A stretch of 64,000 nucleotides of DNA, taken from assembly GCF_000821245.2 (NCBI RefSeq), contig NZ_LN611423.1, positions 159,990-223,989 of the forward strand, given 5' to 3'. The position numbers and the translations under genes were made by a program. The stretch comes from Virgibacillus senegalensis (lineage in GTDB: Bacteria; Bacillota; Bacilli; Bacillales; Amphibacillaceae). Below the pieces are notes generated by a model. That model did no database searches and was not told the origin of the DNA. It worked only from the letters and a program-made list of their open reading frames with translations. Shown in pieces: positions 55,938 to 64,000 of this stretch. Position 1 is the stretch's first letter; every line of letters begins with the position of its first letter.

Positions 55938-56825
55938 ATGCCAAAAAATCCATTGGAAAAATATTATCACAAAGATTATCCTAAACAATATCAGAACCCG
56001 CCGGGAATCCAAAAAGAAATGAACCCTGTACCGGATTGTGGAGAAAAAAGCTACGAAGGTTCCGGCCAGCTGAAAGGTAGAAAAGCCCTGATTACCGGAG
56101 GCGATTCCGGTATCGGCCGCGCTGCCGCGATTGCGTATGCACGGGAGGGAGCCGACGTTGCCATTAACTATCTTCCCGTTGAAGAACCAGATGCTCTTGA
56201 GGTGAAAGAGTTAATCGAACAAGAAGGGCAAAAGGCAGTCCTGCTGCCCGGAGATTTACGCGAAGAAGAATTTTGCCGATCATTGGTACAAAATGCAGTT
56301 AAGAAGCTGGACGGGCTCGATACATTAGTACTTGTTGCCGGTGAACAACAAGCAGTAGAAGATATCGCAGACCTTACAACAGAACAAATCATATCTACTT
56401 TCCAGACAAATGTATTTTCCATGTACTGGATGGTTCAAGAAGCGCTTCCTCATATGCCTGAAGGAAGTTCCATAATCACCACCTCTTCCGTAGAGGGCTA
56501 TAATCCTTCACCGCTGTTATTGGATTATGCAGCAACGAAAAGTGCAATTATCGGTTTTACAAAATCACTGTCCAAGCAGTTGTCCTCAAAAGGGATACGG
56601 GTGAATTCCGTAGCGCCGGGACCATTTTGGTCTGCCTTGCAAATTTCCGGCGGCCAGCCGCAGGAAAACATTCCGAAGTTCGGCAAGGAAACACCAGAAA
56701 CACCGATACAGCGCGCTGGCCAGCCTGTTGAGCTGAGTGGAATTTACGTTTTCCTGGCATCTGAACAAGCCAGCTATGTAACAGGTCATGTCTATAGTGC
56801 AACCGGAGGATTAAATGCAGATTAA
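55938..56825 (+). CDS. SDR-family oxidoreductase (general-stress type)
   Basis: A 295-residue short-chain dehydrogenase of the YhdF/YhxC group with an N-terminal extension ([20 protein letters not shown]). NAD(P) motif [10 protein letters not shown], active-site Ser region TTSSVEGY, then YAATK with the catalytic Tyr and Lys, and PGPFWSAL. The GEQQ segment replaces the usual NNAG with AGEQQ. I chose ATG at 55938, ten bases after AAAGGA; the frame is open to 55866. The substrate is not known. Confidence 0.92.
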   Translation: MPKNPLEKYYHKDYPKQYQNPPGIQKEMNPVPDCGEKSYEGSGQLKGRKALITGGDSGIGRAAAIAYAREGADVAINYLPVEEPDALEVKELIEQEGQKAVLLPGDLREEEFCRSLVQNAVKKLDGLDTLVLVAGEQQAVEDIADLTTEQIISTFQTNVFSMYWMVQEALPHMPEGSSIITTSSVEGYNPSPLLLDYAATKSAIIGFTKSLSKQLSSKGIRVNSVAPGPFWSALQISGGQPQENIPKFGKETPETPIQRAGQPVELSGIYVFLASEQASYVTGHVYSATGGLNAD

Positions 56826-56856
56826 ACAGGTGGCTTAAACTTGTGCTCTCTGTTGA

Positions 56857-57052
56857 GAGACCACTGAAAAAGTACTTTTTAATCTAAATATGCTGTCAAG
56901 GTTTGTTGTTGATTGCAGAACCGCTTGTTGGTGGTCACTTGCCACGGTCACGGCATCAGCTAATTTGGATAAGAAAATCACTTGACCAAGTGGATCTTCG
57001 GCTTGCGCTGTACCGGCCGTCACCACCGATCACTCGCTGGAATCAACAGGGG
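56857..57052 (+). repeat. Palindromic repeat, copy A (left of the bet locus)
   Basis: It begins GAGACCACTGAAAAAGT and contains a long imperfect palindrome from GTTGATT (56908) to AATCAAC (57047), with a GGTGGT / ACCACC pair inside. A diverged copy in the same orientation is at 62834-63037. The opening matches what I recall of IS1182-type element ends. No transposase frame adjoins this copy. Confidence 0.8.
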
Positions 57053-57057
57053 CCATT

Positions 57058-57110
57058 CTAAAAAGAGTGATTTTCTTTGATTTATAAAAGAAAATCACTC
57101 TTTTTTTCTT
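57058..57110. terminator. Terminator-like hairpin after repeat copy A
   Basis: AAAAAGAGTGATTTTCTTT pairs with AAAGAAAATCACTCTTTTT; T runs in both directions. The left arm recurs after copy B (63045-63064), there without its partner. Confidence 0.8.
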
Positions 57111-57291
57111 GCACAACATAAAAGTGGGGGGATTCTAAGCTAGACCGTCAATTATCCATGGATGATAGTCAGTACGAAGGGCTCTACGATATGATAGCCC
57201 CTAAGGACCATCTTCATCTGCTGAGGCACGTTTTTTTTCGTATTTAGTATGAAAATCTAAGGTGAATCGAATAGCTATGACTTTTTTCAGA
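57111..57291. other. Intergenic stretch, no gene seen
   Basis: No frame with a ribosome site. A short patch reads like a decayed protein segment (LSMDDSQYEGLYDMIAPKDH, about 57150-57212), typical of the N-terminus of IS1182 transposases; it supports an IS remnant here. Confidence 0.5.
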
Positions 57292-57364
57292 CAAAAAAGA
57301 GAAGGCACTCTATCACTATTGTTTGCTCTCAGGCAAATACATTTTGATAGAGACCTTCTCTTCA
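57292..57364 (-). terminator. Terminator of the betB-betA operon
   Basis: AAGAGAAGG and CTATCA pair with TGATAG and CCTTCTCTT. On the minus strand TTTTTT follows. Confidence 0.85.
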
Positions 57365-57372
57365 TACATGGC

Positions 57373-59055
57373 TTAACCAGTTACGGTACCTGCATCTGCC
57401 GGATGTACTCCATGACGGTAGTAATCGGCATGAATAGGGTCCAGCGGTTTTCGTCCGAGGATTAAGTCTGCCGCCTTTTCCGCCAGCATCAAGACAGGTG
57501 CATGGATATTCCCGTTTGTGACATAAGGCATCGCGGAAGCATCGACCACACGTACATTGTCAAGCCCGTGGACCTTCATGGTTTGCGGGTCTACGACAGC
57601 CATAGGATCTGAAGCTGGTCCCATCTTTGCCGTACAAGACGGGTGCAGGGCGGTTTCCGCATCGTTTCTTACCCATTCCAGAATTTCCTCATCTGTACGA
57701 ACGGAAGGACCCGGAGCGATTTCCCCTGCATTGTAAGGTTTCATAGCTGGTTGAGACATAATCTCACGAGTGATTCTGATCGCTTCTACCCACTCGCGTT
57801 TGTCTTGTTCCGTAGAAAGATAGTTATAAACCATGCTCGGATGCTCTTTCGGATCTTTGGAACGAATCTTTAATGATCCGCGGGCATCCGAGTACATCGG
57901 TCCGATGTGCACTTGGAATCCGTGAGCAGTATCCGCTTTTTGTCCATCGTACCGAACCGCTACCGGAAGGAAATGGAACATCAGGTTCGGGTAATCGACA
58001 TCCTCATTGGAACGGACAAAACCGCCACCCTCAAAATGGTTGGTAGCTGCCGCTCCCGTACGACCGAGCATCCATTGCAATCCGATCCAAGGCATCCGCA
58101 ATTTATTTAAGTTAGGCTGTTCGGAAACCGGTACCGAACAAGCATGTTGGACATAGACTTCAAGGTGATCCTGGAGATTTTCTCCTACACCTGGAAGATC
58201 CACCACTGGTTTAATGCCAAGGGAACGTAAATGTTCGGCATCGCCAACACCAGAAAGTTGAAGCAGCTGCGGCGTATTGATGGCACCGCCTGAGAGGATG
58301 ACTTCTCCTGCTTGAACCTGATGTGTCTGCCCGTTACGCCGATAGGTCAAACCTTTAGCACGCGTACCATCGAAATCGATGTTCATCACAAAAGCGCGCG
58401 TCTTGACCGTCAGATTCTCCCGCTTCATCGCCGGGCGCAGATAAGCGCGTGAAGCTGATAATCGCTGTCCTTTGTAAACATGCTTATCAAAAGGCCCGAA
58501 TCCCTCCTGGCGAAAACCATTTACATCAGGTGTTCGGGAGTAACCAGCCTCTACCCCTGCGTTGAAGAAAGCTTGGAACAAAGGATTTTTAGCTGGTCCA
58601 CGCTCCAATTTGATCGGTCCGTCGTGGCCACGAAGATCATCATCTGGTGATCCTAAAGCATTTTCCAACCGTTTAAAATACGGAAGACAGTGCGCAAAAT
58701 CCCATGTTTCCATACCTGGATCGGCTCCCCAGCGTTCATAGTCCATCGGGTTTCCACGTTGATAAATCATTCCGTTGATGGAACTTGAGCCTCCGAGCAC
58801 CTTTCCTCGGGCATGCTTAATACGTCGCCCATTCATATGCGGCTCAGGGTCCGACTCGTATTTCCAGTCGTAAAGGCTTTTACCAGCCGGAAACGGCAAG
58901 GCTGCCGGCATTTGAATCAAAAGGTCCCATGGATAATCACTGCGTCCAGCCTCCAGAACCAAGACACTCTTTTTTCCATCCTTACTTAGACGGTCACCGA
59001 GTACGGAACCCGCACTGCCGCCGCCAACAATCACAATATCATATGATTCACTCAT
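57373..59055 (-). CDS. betA: Choline dehydrogenase (GMC flavoprotein)
   Basis: A 560-residue GMC oxidoreductase that oxidises choline to betaine aldehyde. FAD motif [19 protein letters not shown] signature 1 [21 protein letters not shown], signature 2 [16 protein letters not shown], and catalytic His in [11 protein letters not shown] and [10 protein letters not shown] chose ATG at 59055, eight bases after AAGGAGG; the frame is open to 59118. B. subtilis instead uses the iron-type alcohol dehydrogenase GbsB, so this is the BetA route. It follows betB by 172 bases with a hairpin between. Confidence 0.94.
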   Translation of the reverse strand: MSESYDIVIVGGGSAGSVLGDRLSKDGKKSVLVLEAGRSDYPWDLLIQMPAALPFPAGKSLYDWKYESDPEPHMNGRRIKHARGKVLGGSSSINGMIYQRGNPMDYERWGADPGMETWDFAHCLPYFKRLENALGSPDDDLRGHDGPIKLERGPAKNPLFQAFFNAGVEAGYSRTPDVNGFRQEGFGPFDKHVYKGQRLSASRAYLRPAMKRENLTVKTRAFVMNIDFDGTRAKGLTYRRNGQTHQVQAGEVILSGGAINTPQLLQLSGVGDAEHLRSLGIKPVVDLPGVGENLQDHLEVYVQHACSVPVSEQPNLNKLRMPWIGLQWMLGRTGAAATNHFEGGGFVRSNEDVDYPNLMFHFLPVAVRYDGQKADTAHGFQVHIGPMYSDARGSLKIRSKDPKEHPSMVYNYLSTEQDKREWVEAIRITREIMSQPAMKPYNAGEIAPGPSVRTDEEILEWVRNDAETALHPSCTAKMGPASDPMAVVDPQTMKVHGLDNVRVVDASAMPYVTNGNIHAPVLMLAEKAADLILGRKPLDPIHADYYRHGVHPADAGTVTG

Positions 59056-59170
59056 CTTCTGTTCCTCCTTGGGTGTTTGAAAATGAAAGAAAGGGTTACG
59101 CAACATTCTTTCTTCCATTTTATAAGTTATTGTTTTTCTTCTATCATTTACTGTGAATTTCGGGCTTTAA

Positions 59171-59200
59171 GTTGGGAGGGCTTGTAATGATCCCTCCCAA
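59171..59200 (-). other. Hairpin between betB and betA
   Basis: TTGGGAGGG pairs with CCCTCCCAA. No T run follows on the minus strand, so it may protect or process the messenger rather than end it. Confidence 0.6.
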
Positions 59201-59227
59201 TCTTGAATATATTAATAGATTGATAGT

Positions 59228-60700
59228 TTAGAACCAGTTAATCGATTCCGGTTTCAGGTTTTGGAAGATATGCTTTGTTTCTGTATATTCTTCCATCCCT
59301 AGCTTTCCTAGTTCGCGTCCGATCCCAGACTGCTTGAACCCACCCCATGGTGCATGCGGGAAGTAAAGGTTGAAGTCATTGATCCAAACGGTACCCATGC
59401 GCATCTTTGCTACACAGCGTTCCGCCTTTGCAATATCTGTAGTCCAAACACCGCCGGCAAGGCCATAGATCGAGTCGTTTGCAAGCTTCACCGCTTCGTC
59501 CTCTGTCCGGAATTTTTCGACCGTGATGATCGGACCGAAAGCTTCGTCTTGCACAATGCTCATATCGGTTGTGCAGTTTGTAAAAATGGTAGGCAGATAG
59601 AAAAATCCATTCTGTAGTTCTGGATCATCCGGACGGCTGCCGCCAACCGCTACGGTTGCGCCTTCTTTGATACCTGTTTCTACATACTTTTCTACTTTTG
59701 CAAGATGCTCAGCTGAAATAAGCGGTCCCATTTGCGTGTCTTCATCAAATCCGCTTCCAAGCTTGAACTTTTGCACTCGCTCAACAAGTGCGTTTACGAA
59801 CTCATCATGAATACTTTCTTCGACGATGACTCTTGTACCGGCGGAACAGATTTGTCCTGCGTGGAAAAAGACCCCATTTAACGCCTGATCGACTGCAACC
59901 TCGAAATCAGCATCTGCAAAGATGATATTCGGGTTTTTTCCGCCTAGCTCAAGTGCCAGCTTCTTCACATTCACGCTTGCCGCTTGCATGATTTTCTTCC
60001 CGGTAACAATGCCGCCTGTAAAGGAAATAAGGTCTACACCCGTATTACTAGACAACTCTGCTCCTACGGTACTGCCAGAACCAAGTACCAGATTGGCAAC
60101 ACCAGCAGGAACCCCTGCCTCTTCCATGAGCTCGAATACTTTTATCGTCGTCAGTGGGGTAATTTCACTTGGCTTCATGATTAACGTATTTCCGGTCGCA
60201 AGCGCCGGAGCCAGCTTCCAGGAAGCCTGGAGCAATGGATAATTCCAAGGTGTTATTTGGCCGCAAACACCTACAGGCTCGCGGACCACTTTACTAATAG
60301 AGTTAGGGATCGGCGAGTCGATCAGCTCCCCGCCATCTTTATCAGCAAGCTCGGCAAAGTAACGAAATACACAGGCGATATCCTCCATATCTCCGCGGCT
60401 TTCTTCCACTGTTTTGCCAGTATCCAATGACTCTAAATGGGCCAATTCTTCTTTATCTCTTTCTATTAGTTCAGCAATTTTCCTTACGATGGCTCCCCGC
60501 TCCGTTGCTGGGGTAGCTGGCCATTCTCCTTTGTCAAATGCTTCTCTGGCTGCAGCGATTGCTGCCCTTGTATCGGATTCATCCCCTTCCGGAACCGTAG
60601 CAATAACCTCCTGGTTAAATGGGTTAATGATATCTCGCTTATTTCCGGTGTTGGCGTCCACCCATCTGCCATTAATGTATTGTTGTTGTTTTAAATCCAA
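59228..60700 (-). CDS. betB: Betaine-aldehyde dehydrogenase
   Basis: A 490-residue NAD-dependent aldehyde dehydrogenase that makes glycine betaine. Catalytic Glu in LALELGGKNPNI and Cys in HAGQICSAGTRVI; ITPWNYPLLQASWKLAPAL is the NAD-binding part. The substrate-specific end is close to GbsA/BetB. I prefer TTG at 60700, nine bases after GGAG; TTG at 60715 has no ribosome site. It is first in the operon, under a promoter with a likely GbsR site. Confidence 0.95.
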   Translation of the reverse strand: MDLKQQQYINGRWVDANTGNKRDIINPFNQEVIATVPEGDESDTRAAIAAAREAFDKGEWPATPATERGAIVRKIAELIERDKEELAHLESLDTGKTVEESRGDMEDIACVFRYFAELADKDGGELIDSPIPNSISKVVREPVGVCGQITPWNYPLLQASWKLAPALATGNTLIMKPSEITPLTTIKVFELMEEAGVPAGVANLVLGSGSTVGAELSSNTGVDLISFTGGIVTGKKIMQAASVNVKKLALELGGKNPNIIFADADFEVAVDQALNGVFFHAGQICSAGTRVIVEESIHDEFVNALVERVQKFKLGSGFDEDTQMGPLISAEHLAKVEKYVETGIKEGATVAVGGSRPDDPELQNGFFYLPTIFTNCTTDMSIVQDEAFGPIITVEKFRTEDEAVKLANDSIYGLAGGVWTTDIAKAERCVAKMRMGTVWINDFNLYFPHAPWGGFKQSGIGRELGKLGMEEYTETKHIFQNLKPESINWF

Positions 60701-60744
60701 ATCAACCAACTCCAATTTTCAATTTTTGATTAAGTTTATTAAAA

Positions 60745-60766
60745 ATATATTTAACGTTTAAAAATA
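60745..60766. promoter_or_regulatory. Likely GbsR operator at the betB promoter
   Basis: TATATTTAACGTTTAAAAATA is an imperfect palindrome touching the -10 box of betB. Its ATTTAAC core recurs upstream of gbsR (60948-60960) and in the palindrome at 61664-61691. Binding by GbsR is inference. Confidence 0.65.
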
Positions 60767-60792
60767 GTAACACGTCTTTTTAAAGCTGTCAA
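60764..60792 (-). promoter_or_regulatory. Sigma-A promoter of betB-betA
   Basis: Minus strand TTGACA (60787-60792), 17 bases, TACTAT (60764-60769). Confidence 0.85.
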
Positions 60793-60895
60793 AAAATGAT
60801 CCGTCCTAACTTTTTTCAAAAATTGAAATAGCCGATAATCGTTGTGAAGTCTATGGTAATAGGCATTTACTAAGGAGGATTTACAGCATTTTGAT

Positions 60896-60923
60896 TTGAC
60901 ATTTCAGCTAAACACGTTAACAT
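60896..60923 (+). promoter_or_regulatory. Promoter of gbsR
   Basis: TTGACA (60896-60901), 16 bases, TAACAT (60918-60923). A motif TAATATTTAACACG lies downstream at 60947-60960, before the start codon, suggesting autoregulation. Confidence 0.6.
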
Positions 60924-60988
60924 GAAGTTTGTGAAAAAGATTTGATTAATATTTAACACGCTTTACTTTATCGTGAAGGAGCTACCTT

Positions 60989-61534
60989 ATGAGCGAATCT
61001 ACAGAACGATCCAGAGCCAAAATAGAAGAAGCTAAAGATAAAGTCATCGGCGCCATTGCAGAGACAATGGATTTATATGGAGTGACACCGTCTGCTGCGA
61101 ATTTGTATGCGACCATGTACTTCAAAGATCAGATGACCCTTGATGAAATGCGTACGGAGCTAGATATGAGCAAACCAAGCATGAGTACCAGTGTCCGCAA
61201 GCTCCAGGAGATAGCCATGGTGAAAAAGACATTTACACGTGGTTCCAGAAAGCATACCTATGCAGCGGAGAAAAATTTCTTCCGTTCCTTTATGGTGTTT
61301 TATTGTCAGATGTGGGAGCGCGAAGTGAAAATGAATATGGAAGCAATTGGGGAAGCACAGGAAGATTTAATCGATGTCATAAAAGATTCCGCCAGCACAC
61401 CGGAAATTGTTGCAGACGCAAAAAAATACTATGATCAACTAGAAGATTCGAAAACCTACTACCACTGGTTGGACGACTTAGTTGCGAGTATCAGAAGTGG
61501 AAAGATATTTGAGTTTTTACCGAAAGATAAATAA
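60989..61534 (+). CDS. gbsR: Choline-responsive repressor GbsR
   Basis: A 181-residue MarR-superfamily protein of the GbsR group: GVTPSAANLYATMYFKDQMTLDEM, helix-turn-helix MSKPSMSTSVRKLQEIAMVKKTF, and a wing TRGSRKHTYAAEK. In B. subtilis GbsR represses choline uptake and oxidation genes until choline binds. Here it is divergent from betB-betA and next to a betaine-type binding protein, so it should control both. AAGGAG lies seven bases before the ATG. Confidence 0.95.
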   Translation: MSESTERSRAKIEEAKDKVIGAIAETMDLYGVTPSAANLYATMYFKDQMTLDEMRTELDMSKPSMSTSVRKLQEIAMVKKTFTRGSRKHTYAAEKNFFRSFMVFYCQMWEREVKMNMEAIGEAQEDLIDVIKDSASTPEIVADAKKYYDQLEDSKTYYHWLDDLVASIRSGKIFEFLPKDK

Positions 61535-61663
61535 GAATAAACCAAAAAAGGGATCAGGTAGTCTATAGAAGGTTAGCTATATATAGACTACCCCACTATA
61601 GGTATGAAAGGCTCTTTGGAAAAAAGAGACGGTTTCGTATTGTCTTTACGTTAAAATGTTTCT

Positions 61664-61691
61664 AAATACATTTAACATTTTAAATGTATTT
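61664..61691. promoter_or_regulatory. Perfect 12-bp palindrome upstream of the binding-protein gene
   Basis: AAATACATTTAA and TTAAATGTATTT are exact complements around CATT. It lies 39-66 bases before the next gene, probably over its -10 region. It shares the ATTTAAC core with the betB site, so it is a strong GbsR operator candidate. Confidence 0.72.
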
Positions 61692-61729
61692 AAACTAATA
61701 TATAAAAAACAAAGGGGAGTTTTTTCAAC

Positions 61730-62623
61730 ATGAACAATTGGAAAAAAGAACTTAGTTTACTATTAGCGCTGCTAATGGTCGTTGTACTGACAGCTTGTGG
61801 AAGCACAAATGGGGAATCAAACAGTGAACAAGCAGGTACAGAGGCAAGTGGGGAAACATTAACAATTGGCCAAATTAACTGGGCTGAAAATATTGCCGTC
61901 ACCAATATGTGGAAAGCCATTTTAGAGGAGAAAGGCTATAATGTGAAGTTAAATGTACTGGACATGGGTACGACGATGAAGGCTTTAGAAGATGGCGAAT
62001 TGGATGCGAGTTTAGAAATATGGCTGCCTGTCCAGGATGCTAACTACCTGGAGAAATACCAGGATACGGTCGATTTCTCAGAGGCTACCTGGTATGATAC
62101 CGCAAAAGTAGGGCTTGTCGTGCCAAGCTATTTAGAAGAAGTGAATAGCGTAGAAGACTTGAACGAACATAAAGAACTGTTCGATGGGGAAATCGTCGGC
62201 TTTGATCCTGGTGCAGGGACGATGGAGGTCACTGAACAATTAATCGAAGACTATGATCTCGATTATGAGCTGCTGCCAAGCTCTGAACCTGCGATGTTGG
62301 CTGAAATCGGAGAAGCAGTAAAAGCTGAAGAACCAATCGTTGCACCACTTTGGAGCCCACACTGGATTTTTTCCAAATATGATCTGAAATTCCTGGAGGA
62401 CCCGCAAGAAACATTCGGCGGTATCGAGAAGATCCACCATGCAACTAGACAAGGGTTTGCGGAAGATTACCCTGAAGTAAGCGAATGGTTTAAAAATTGG
62501 AAGATGGATGATAAACAAATCGGCGAGCTTATCGACTACACAGAAAATGCCGAAGAACCGCTAGACGGAGCAAAAGAATGGGTCGAAGAAAATCAGGATT
62601 TGATTGATGAATGGGTAAAATAA
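61730..62623 (+). CDS. Glycine betaine/choline-type ABC substrate-binding lipoprotein
   Basis: A 297-residue OpuAC-type lipoprotein with lipobox VLTACGST. The binding domain shows IGQINWAENIAVTNMWKAILEEKGY, LEIWLPVQDANYLEKY and VAPLWSPHWIFSKYDLKFLEDP; Trp residues in NWAEN, WLP and SPHWIF suit an aromatic cage for a trimethylammonium group. No permease or ATPase gene is adjacent. AAAGGGGAG precedes the ATG. Its position with gbsR suggests it brings in choline or betaine through a transporter encoded elsewhere. Confidence 0.9.
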   Translation: MNNWKKELSLLLALLMVVVLTACGSTNGESNSEQAGTEASGETLTIGQINWAENIAVTNMWKAILEEKGYNVKLNVLDMGTTMKALEDGELDASLEIWLPVQDANYLEKYQDTVDFSEATWYDTAKVGLVVPSYLEEVNSVEDLNEHKELFDGEIVGFDPGAGTMEVTEQLIEDYDLDYELLPSSEPAMLAEIGEAVKAEEPIVAPLWSPHWIFSKYDLKFLEDPQETFGGIEKIHHATRQGFAEDYPEVSEWFKNWKMDDKQIGELIDYTENAEEPLDGAKEWVEENQDLIDEWVK

Positions 62624-62647
62624 AGCGCCTTTTATGAAAAGGATGCA

Positions 62648-62687
62648 AGGAAGCCAGTCTCTCTATTTTGGAGGGACTGGCTTTCTG
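62648..62687 (+). terminator. Terminator of the binding-protein gene
   Basis: AAGCCAGTC-CTC pairs with GAG-GACTGGCTT and is followed by TCTGTTT. Confidence 0.85.
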
Positions 62688-62833
62688 TTTGGATGATGCC
62701 TTTCACGGTTTGGAGTCACTCACCTTCACCATTCCAGCCCGATTCCCTTATGATTCCCCTTTTCAAGTGCCGAAAATGTTTTCCGCATTTATCCATCGCG
62801 TTTACAACAATGGAAAAACACCTCCTGTCGGCC

Positions 62834-63037
62834 GAGACCACTGAAAAAGTCCTTTCTAATCCAGAAGAGATTTTAAAGTTTGTTGTTGATTCTCACGAAT
62901 CGCTTATCGGTGGATGCTTGCCGCGGGCACGGCCTCAGCTAACTTGGTCAAGAAGATCACTTAACCAAGTGGATCTTCGGCTCGCGCTGTTCCCGCAGGC
63001 GTCACCACCGAACGCTCATCGTGGAATCAACAGAGGG
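62834..63037 (+). repeat. Palindromic repeat, copy B (right of the bet locus)
   Basis: It begins GAGACCACTGAAAAAGT and has the same palindrome frame as copy A, GTTGATT (62885) to AATCAAC (63031), with many substitutions. It is in the same orientation as copy A and leads into the transposase relic. Together they bracket about 5.8 kb. Confidence 0.8.
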
Positions 63038-63065
63038 TAAACGAAAAAGAAGTGATTTTCTTTGA

Positions 63066-63335
63066 AGGGCACCAGAAAATGACGTCATTGACCCCAGCTT
63101 ACTAGCTCACTTCCGTCGTAAACGTCTGAAAGACATCAACCTTTTAGATCTCCTGAAGGGAAAAACCGTGGAGGTCGCGCTTGAGAAAGGCGTGATTCAA
63201 TCGAAGTCTCTCATCCTTGATGCGACACACACCAAAGCACGATACAATCAAACATCTCTTCAAGAAGTATTGCGCTCCCGTTCCAAAAACGTCCGAAAAA
63301 TGATTTATTCTATCGATGAATCCATGAAGGAATAG
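63066..63335 (+). pseudogene. IS1182-type transposase fragment
   Basis: One frame reads ENDVIDPSLLAHFRRKRL, then KDINLLDLLKGKTVEVALEKG, then LILDATHTKARYNQTSLQEVL, and ends DESMKE with a stop. This matches the middle of IS1182-family DDE transposases, including the Asp of the catalytic region in LDATHT. There is no start codon and both ends of the protein are missing, so the element is dead. Confidence 0.85.
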
Positions 63336-63365
63336 AGGGCACAAATCATTGAAATTAGATAAAAG

Positions 63366-63407
63366 CGGTCTGTATGGAAATCAAATTCCATACAGACCGT
63401 TTTTTTA
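63366..63407. terminator. Strong hairpin terminator
   Basis: CGGTCTGTATGGAA pairs exactly with TTCCATACAGACCG and seven T residues follow on the plus strand. It also lies past the end of the permease gene on the minus strand. Confidence 0.88.
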
Positions 63408-63497
63408 AAATTCTACTTTTCAAAGACCTTCAGTTTTTCAGTGGCCTCTGTCGGCCGTTACGTTTTTTCGACCGAGGAGGTGTTTCTATCATCCTAC

Positions 63498-64000
63498 TTA
63501 AGCCCCTTCCATCAAATCCCGTCTATGATAGCCCAGATAGCCAATTATCATCAAAGCGATGCTAATGACGATGATTGTAAGGAAGCTTGGAGCATTAAAA
63601 TCTTCTAATGGCATTCGAGATAGCCAGCTTTGAATGGCCGTTTTGGAAAACCACTCCGGCAAGTCTAAAATGTTACCAAAATAGTTCAACGCAAAAGAGT
63701 AGCCAAGATAAACATAAACCACTTTACCTAATCGAGGTGCCCAACCGAGAGCTAATGCCGCTAAACCAATAAAAAATAATACGGAGGGTAAGAAATTGAA
63801 ACCAGCAGCAAAAAAATCAACCATATCCATCGTTTCGTTCCCCCCCATGGCTGCGCTAGCTGTCCCTCCGAGACTGCCTGCTGCTAAGAAAATGCCTGCC
63901 AGGCCTGCCAAAACGGCTAAACCCATACTGGTCCAATAAAATTGGCTGCGGGTCACTTTAGTCGCATAAAGCTGACCTAAGCGCGATCGCCTTTCTTCTG
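63498..64000 (-). CDS. ABC exporter permease, C-terminal part (cut by window end)
   Basis: The frame is open from 63498 to the window edge, so the gene's 5' part lies outside. The visible 167 residues begin EERRSRLGQLYATKVTRSQ, then several membrane helices, a loop WAPRLGKVVYVYLGYSFALNYFG, NILDLPEWFSKTAIQSWLSRMP and an end GYLGYHRRDL. This pattern fits the polyketide/tetronasin-type exporter permeases (COG3559). An internal GTG at 63956 is not the true start. It would pair with an ABC ATPase, probably upstream, beyond the window. Confidence 0.82.
   Translation of the reverse strand, partial: EERRSRLGQLYATKVTRSQFYWTSMGLAVLAGLAGIFLAAGSLGGTASAAMGGNETMDMVDFFAAGFNFLPSVLFFIGLAALALGWAPRLGKVVYVYLGYSFALNYFGNILDLPEWFSKTAIQSWLSRMPLEDFNAPSFLTIIVISIALMIIGYLGYHRRDLMEGA

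Noticed and set aside
1..64000. CRISPR arrays, rRNA and tRNA genes, prophage or secondary-metabolite clusters
   Set aside because: No regularly spaced repeats, no rRNA or tRNA sequences, and no phage structural, integrase or synthase genes were seen.

Overview
The window looks like the chromosome of a low-GC, endospore-forming, salt-adapted member of the Bacillaceae (Oceanobacillus, Virgibacillus or Sediminibacillus-like). Three things suggest this. The central gene order matches the Bacillus subtilis yeaC-yeaD-yebA-guaA-pbuG-yebE-yebG-purEKBCSQLFMNHD-yerABC block. There is a CwlJ-type spore germination hydrolase with coat-like neighbours. There is also a GbsR-controlled choline to glycine betaine locus. 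The genus is inference; no rRNA or tRNA gene was seen.

Layout. 0.1-7.6 kb is accessory: a VOC-DinB fusion; an Rrf2 regulator with a thioredoxin-reductase-like flavoprotein and a methyltransferase; a Nudix, RDD, HAD, nucleotidyltransferase and VOC group; and two small genes with apparent 5' frameshifts. 7.7-12 kb holds a Gfo/Idh/MocA oxidoreductase, yerC, yerB and yerA. 12.5-25.7 kb is the complete twelve-gene purine operon, all on the minus strand, with a sigma-A promoter, a PurR box pair and a guanine riboswitch. 25.7-35.3 kb continues the conserved block: yebG, yebE, an Hsp20 gene on the plus strand, pbuG (PurR boxes plus riboswitch), guaA (riboswitch, with a promoter inside the preceding gene), and the transglutaminase, DUF58 and MoxR operon. 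35.5-36.3 kb has a His/Gly/Pro-rich repeat protein and a small membrane protein. 36.4-43.1 kb is a polyol PTS operon of the galactitol type with its PRD activator, two dehydrogenases and a likely cre site. 43.3-49.2 kb has an oligopeptide-binding lipoprotein and a Fur-controlled siderophore ABC importer. 49.5-50.9 kb has cwlJ and two low-complexity, possibly coat, proteins. 51.3-54.5 kb is the csoR-copA-copZ copper operon. 54.7-56.8 kb has a VOC gene, an OppA gene fragment and a stress-type SDR. 57.3-62.7 kb is the betB-betA / gbsR / betaine-binding-protein locus, flanked by direct copies of a palindromic repeat; one copy adjoins an IS1182-type transposase relic. The window ends inside an ABC exporter permease gene.

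How the genes work together. Purine supply is controlled as one regulon: synthesis (pur), uptake (pbuG) and GMP formation (guaA) each carry a guanine aptamer whose key base is C, and pur and pbuG also share PurR boxes with identical spacing. The bet locus converts choline to the compatible solute glycine betaine. A recurring palindrome-type motif near three of its promoters is the likely GbsR site. Iron and copper are handled by self-contained modules whose Fur boxes and CsoR operator are visible. The most unusual parts are the Rrf2 oxidoreductase-methyltransferase module with its two 20-bp operators, the bet locus between direct repeats, the pentitol-like PTS operon and the His/Gly repeat protein.
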